Positions 39,583 to 41,855 of a stretch of DNA of 41,855 nt are shown here, piece after piece (positions within the stretch are counted from its first letter, which is position 1; every line of letters begins with the position of its first letter). Under the pieces are notes generated by a model. It saw only the letters and a list, made by a program, of their open reading frames with translations. It was not told the origin of the DNA and did not search any database. This stretch comes from Halieaceae bacterium UBA4438 (GTDB lineage Bacteria > Pseudomonadota > Gammaproteobacteria > Pseudomonadales > Halieaceae): positions 1,158-43,012 of the forward strand of contig DGPO01000120.1 of the NCBI GenBank assembly GCA_002390485.1, in the 5' to 3' direction. The translations under genes were made by a program, and so were the position numbers.

Positions 39583-39616
39583 ATTAAATAAGAATAAAGT
39601 GACAGGGACATGACGC
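39583..39616 (-). promoter_or_regulatory. Pho box and -10 of the phoB operon
   Basis: On the minus strand GCGTCAT-GTCC-CTGTCAC (plus 39599-39616) gives two 7-bp PhoB repeats, matching CTGTCAT in 5/7 and 6/7 places, at the right 11-bp period. Exactly 10 bp further is TTTAAT (plus 39583-39588), a 5/6 -10. There is no good -35, as usual where PhoB replaces it. The box starts 2 bp after the stop of the upstream lipoprotein gene. Confidence 0.82.
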
Positions 39617-39618
39617 CC

Positions 39619-41855
<2,237 letters not shown>

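Overview
The window reads as a compact chromosomal segment of a marine-type gammaproteobacterium. The evidence is the gene families (QueF of the long type, EpmC, PdxB, SixA, PrmB, a Pseudomonas-like sdh-suc-lpd order, an extended PstC) and the tight packing with many 1-22 bp overlaps. An OM60/NOR5 (Halieaceae)-like source is my best guess from general similarity; it is inference, not shown. I see no insertion sequence, integrase, phage gene or CRISPR array, and base composition looks even throughout.

Layout. (1) 1-49: 5' part of a tRNA-Ser(GGA). (2) 113-4545, minus: an ABC exporter pair (YadG/YadH type), queF, then an N-acyl-D-amino-acid deacylase-like amidohydrolase. (3) 4620-7954, plus: tRNA-Glu and tRNA-Gly behind a strong promoter, then a metY / alpha-beta hydrolase / homocysteine S-methyltransferase run. 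(4) 7964-11116, minus: msrB, pdxB, epmC, tusA and an exported methyltransferase-like protein; a lone gcvR-like ACT protein (11207-11728) faces the other way. (5) 11725-17312, minus: htpG, sixA, an alpha/beta hydrolase, prmB, aroC and a small membrane protein, with an excellent sigma-32 promoter in front of htpG. (6) 17407-28618, minus: sdhCDAB, a terminator, then sucA-sucB-lpd-sucC-sucD and a terminator. gltA plus a ketoacyl synthase III run divergently. (7) 31237-32304: hisC. (8) 32350-39616, minus: one continuous phosphate operon phoB-phoR-pstS-pstC-pstA-pstB-phoU behind a clear Pho box. (9) 39619-41855, minus: a lytic-transglycosylase-like lipoprotein coupled to the truncated ligA.

How they work together. 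The central block gives citrate synthase, succinate dehydrogenase, 2-oxoglutarate dehydrogenase and succinyl-CoA synthetase, that is much of the TCA cycle from one locus. The pho block gives phosphate sensing and uptake in one transcript. The 5-11 kb area is rich in sulfur and methionine functions (MetY, homocysteine methyltransferase, MsrB, TusA).

I found no convincing new defence or mobile system. The least explained items are the exported SAM-methyltransferase-like protein, the metY operon, the beta-rich periplasmic insert of PstC, the ketoacyl synthase fused translationally to gltA, and RNA hairpins inside the suc operon.
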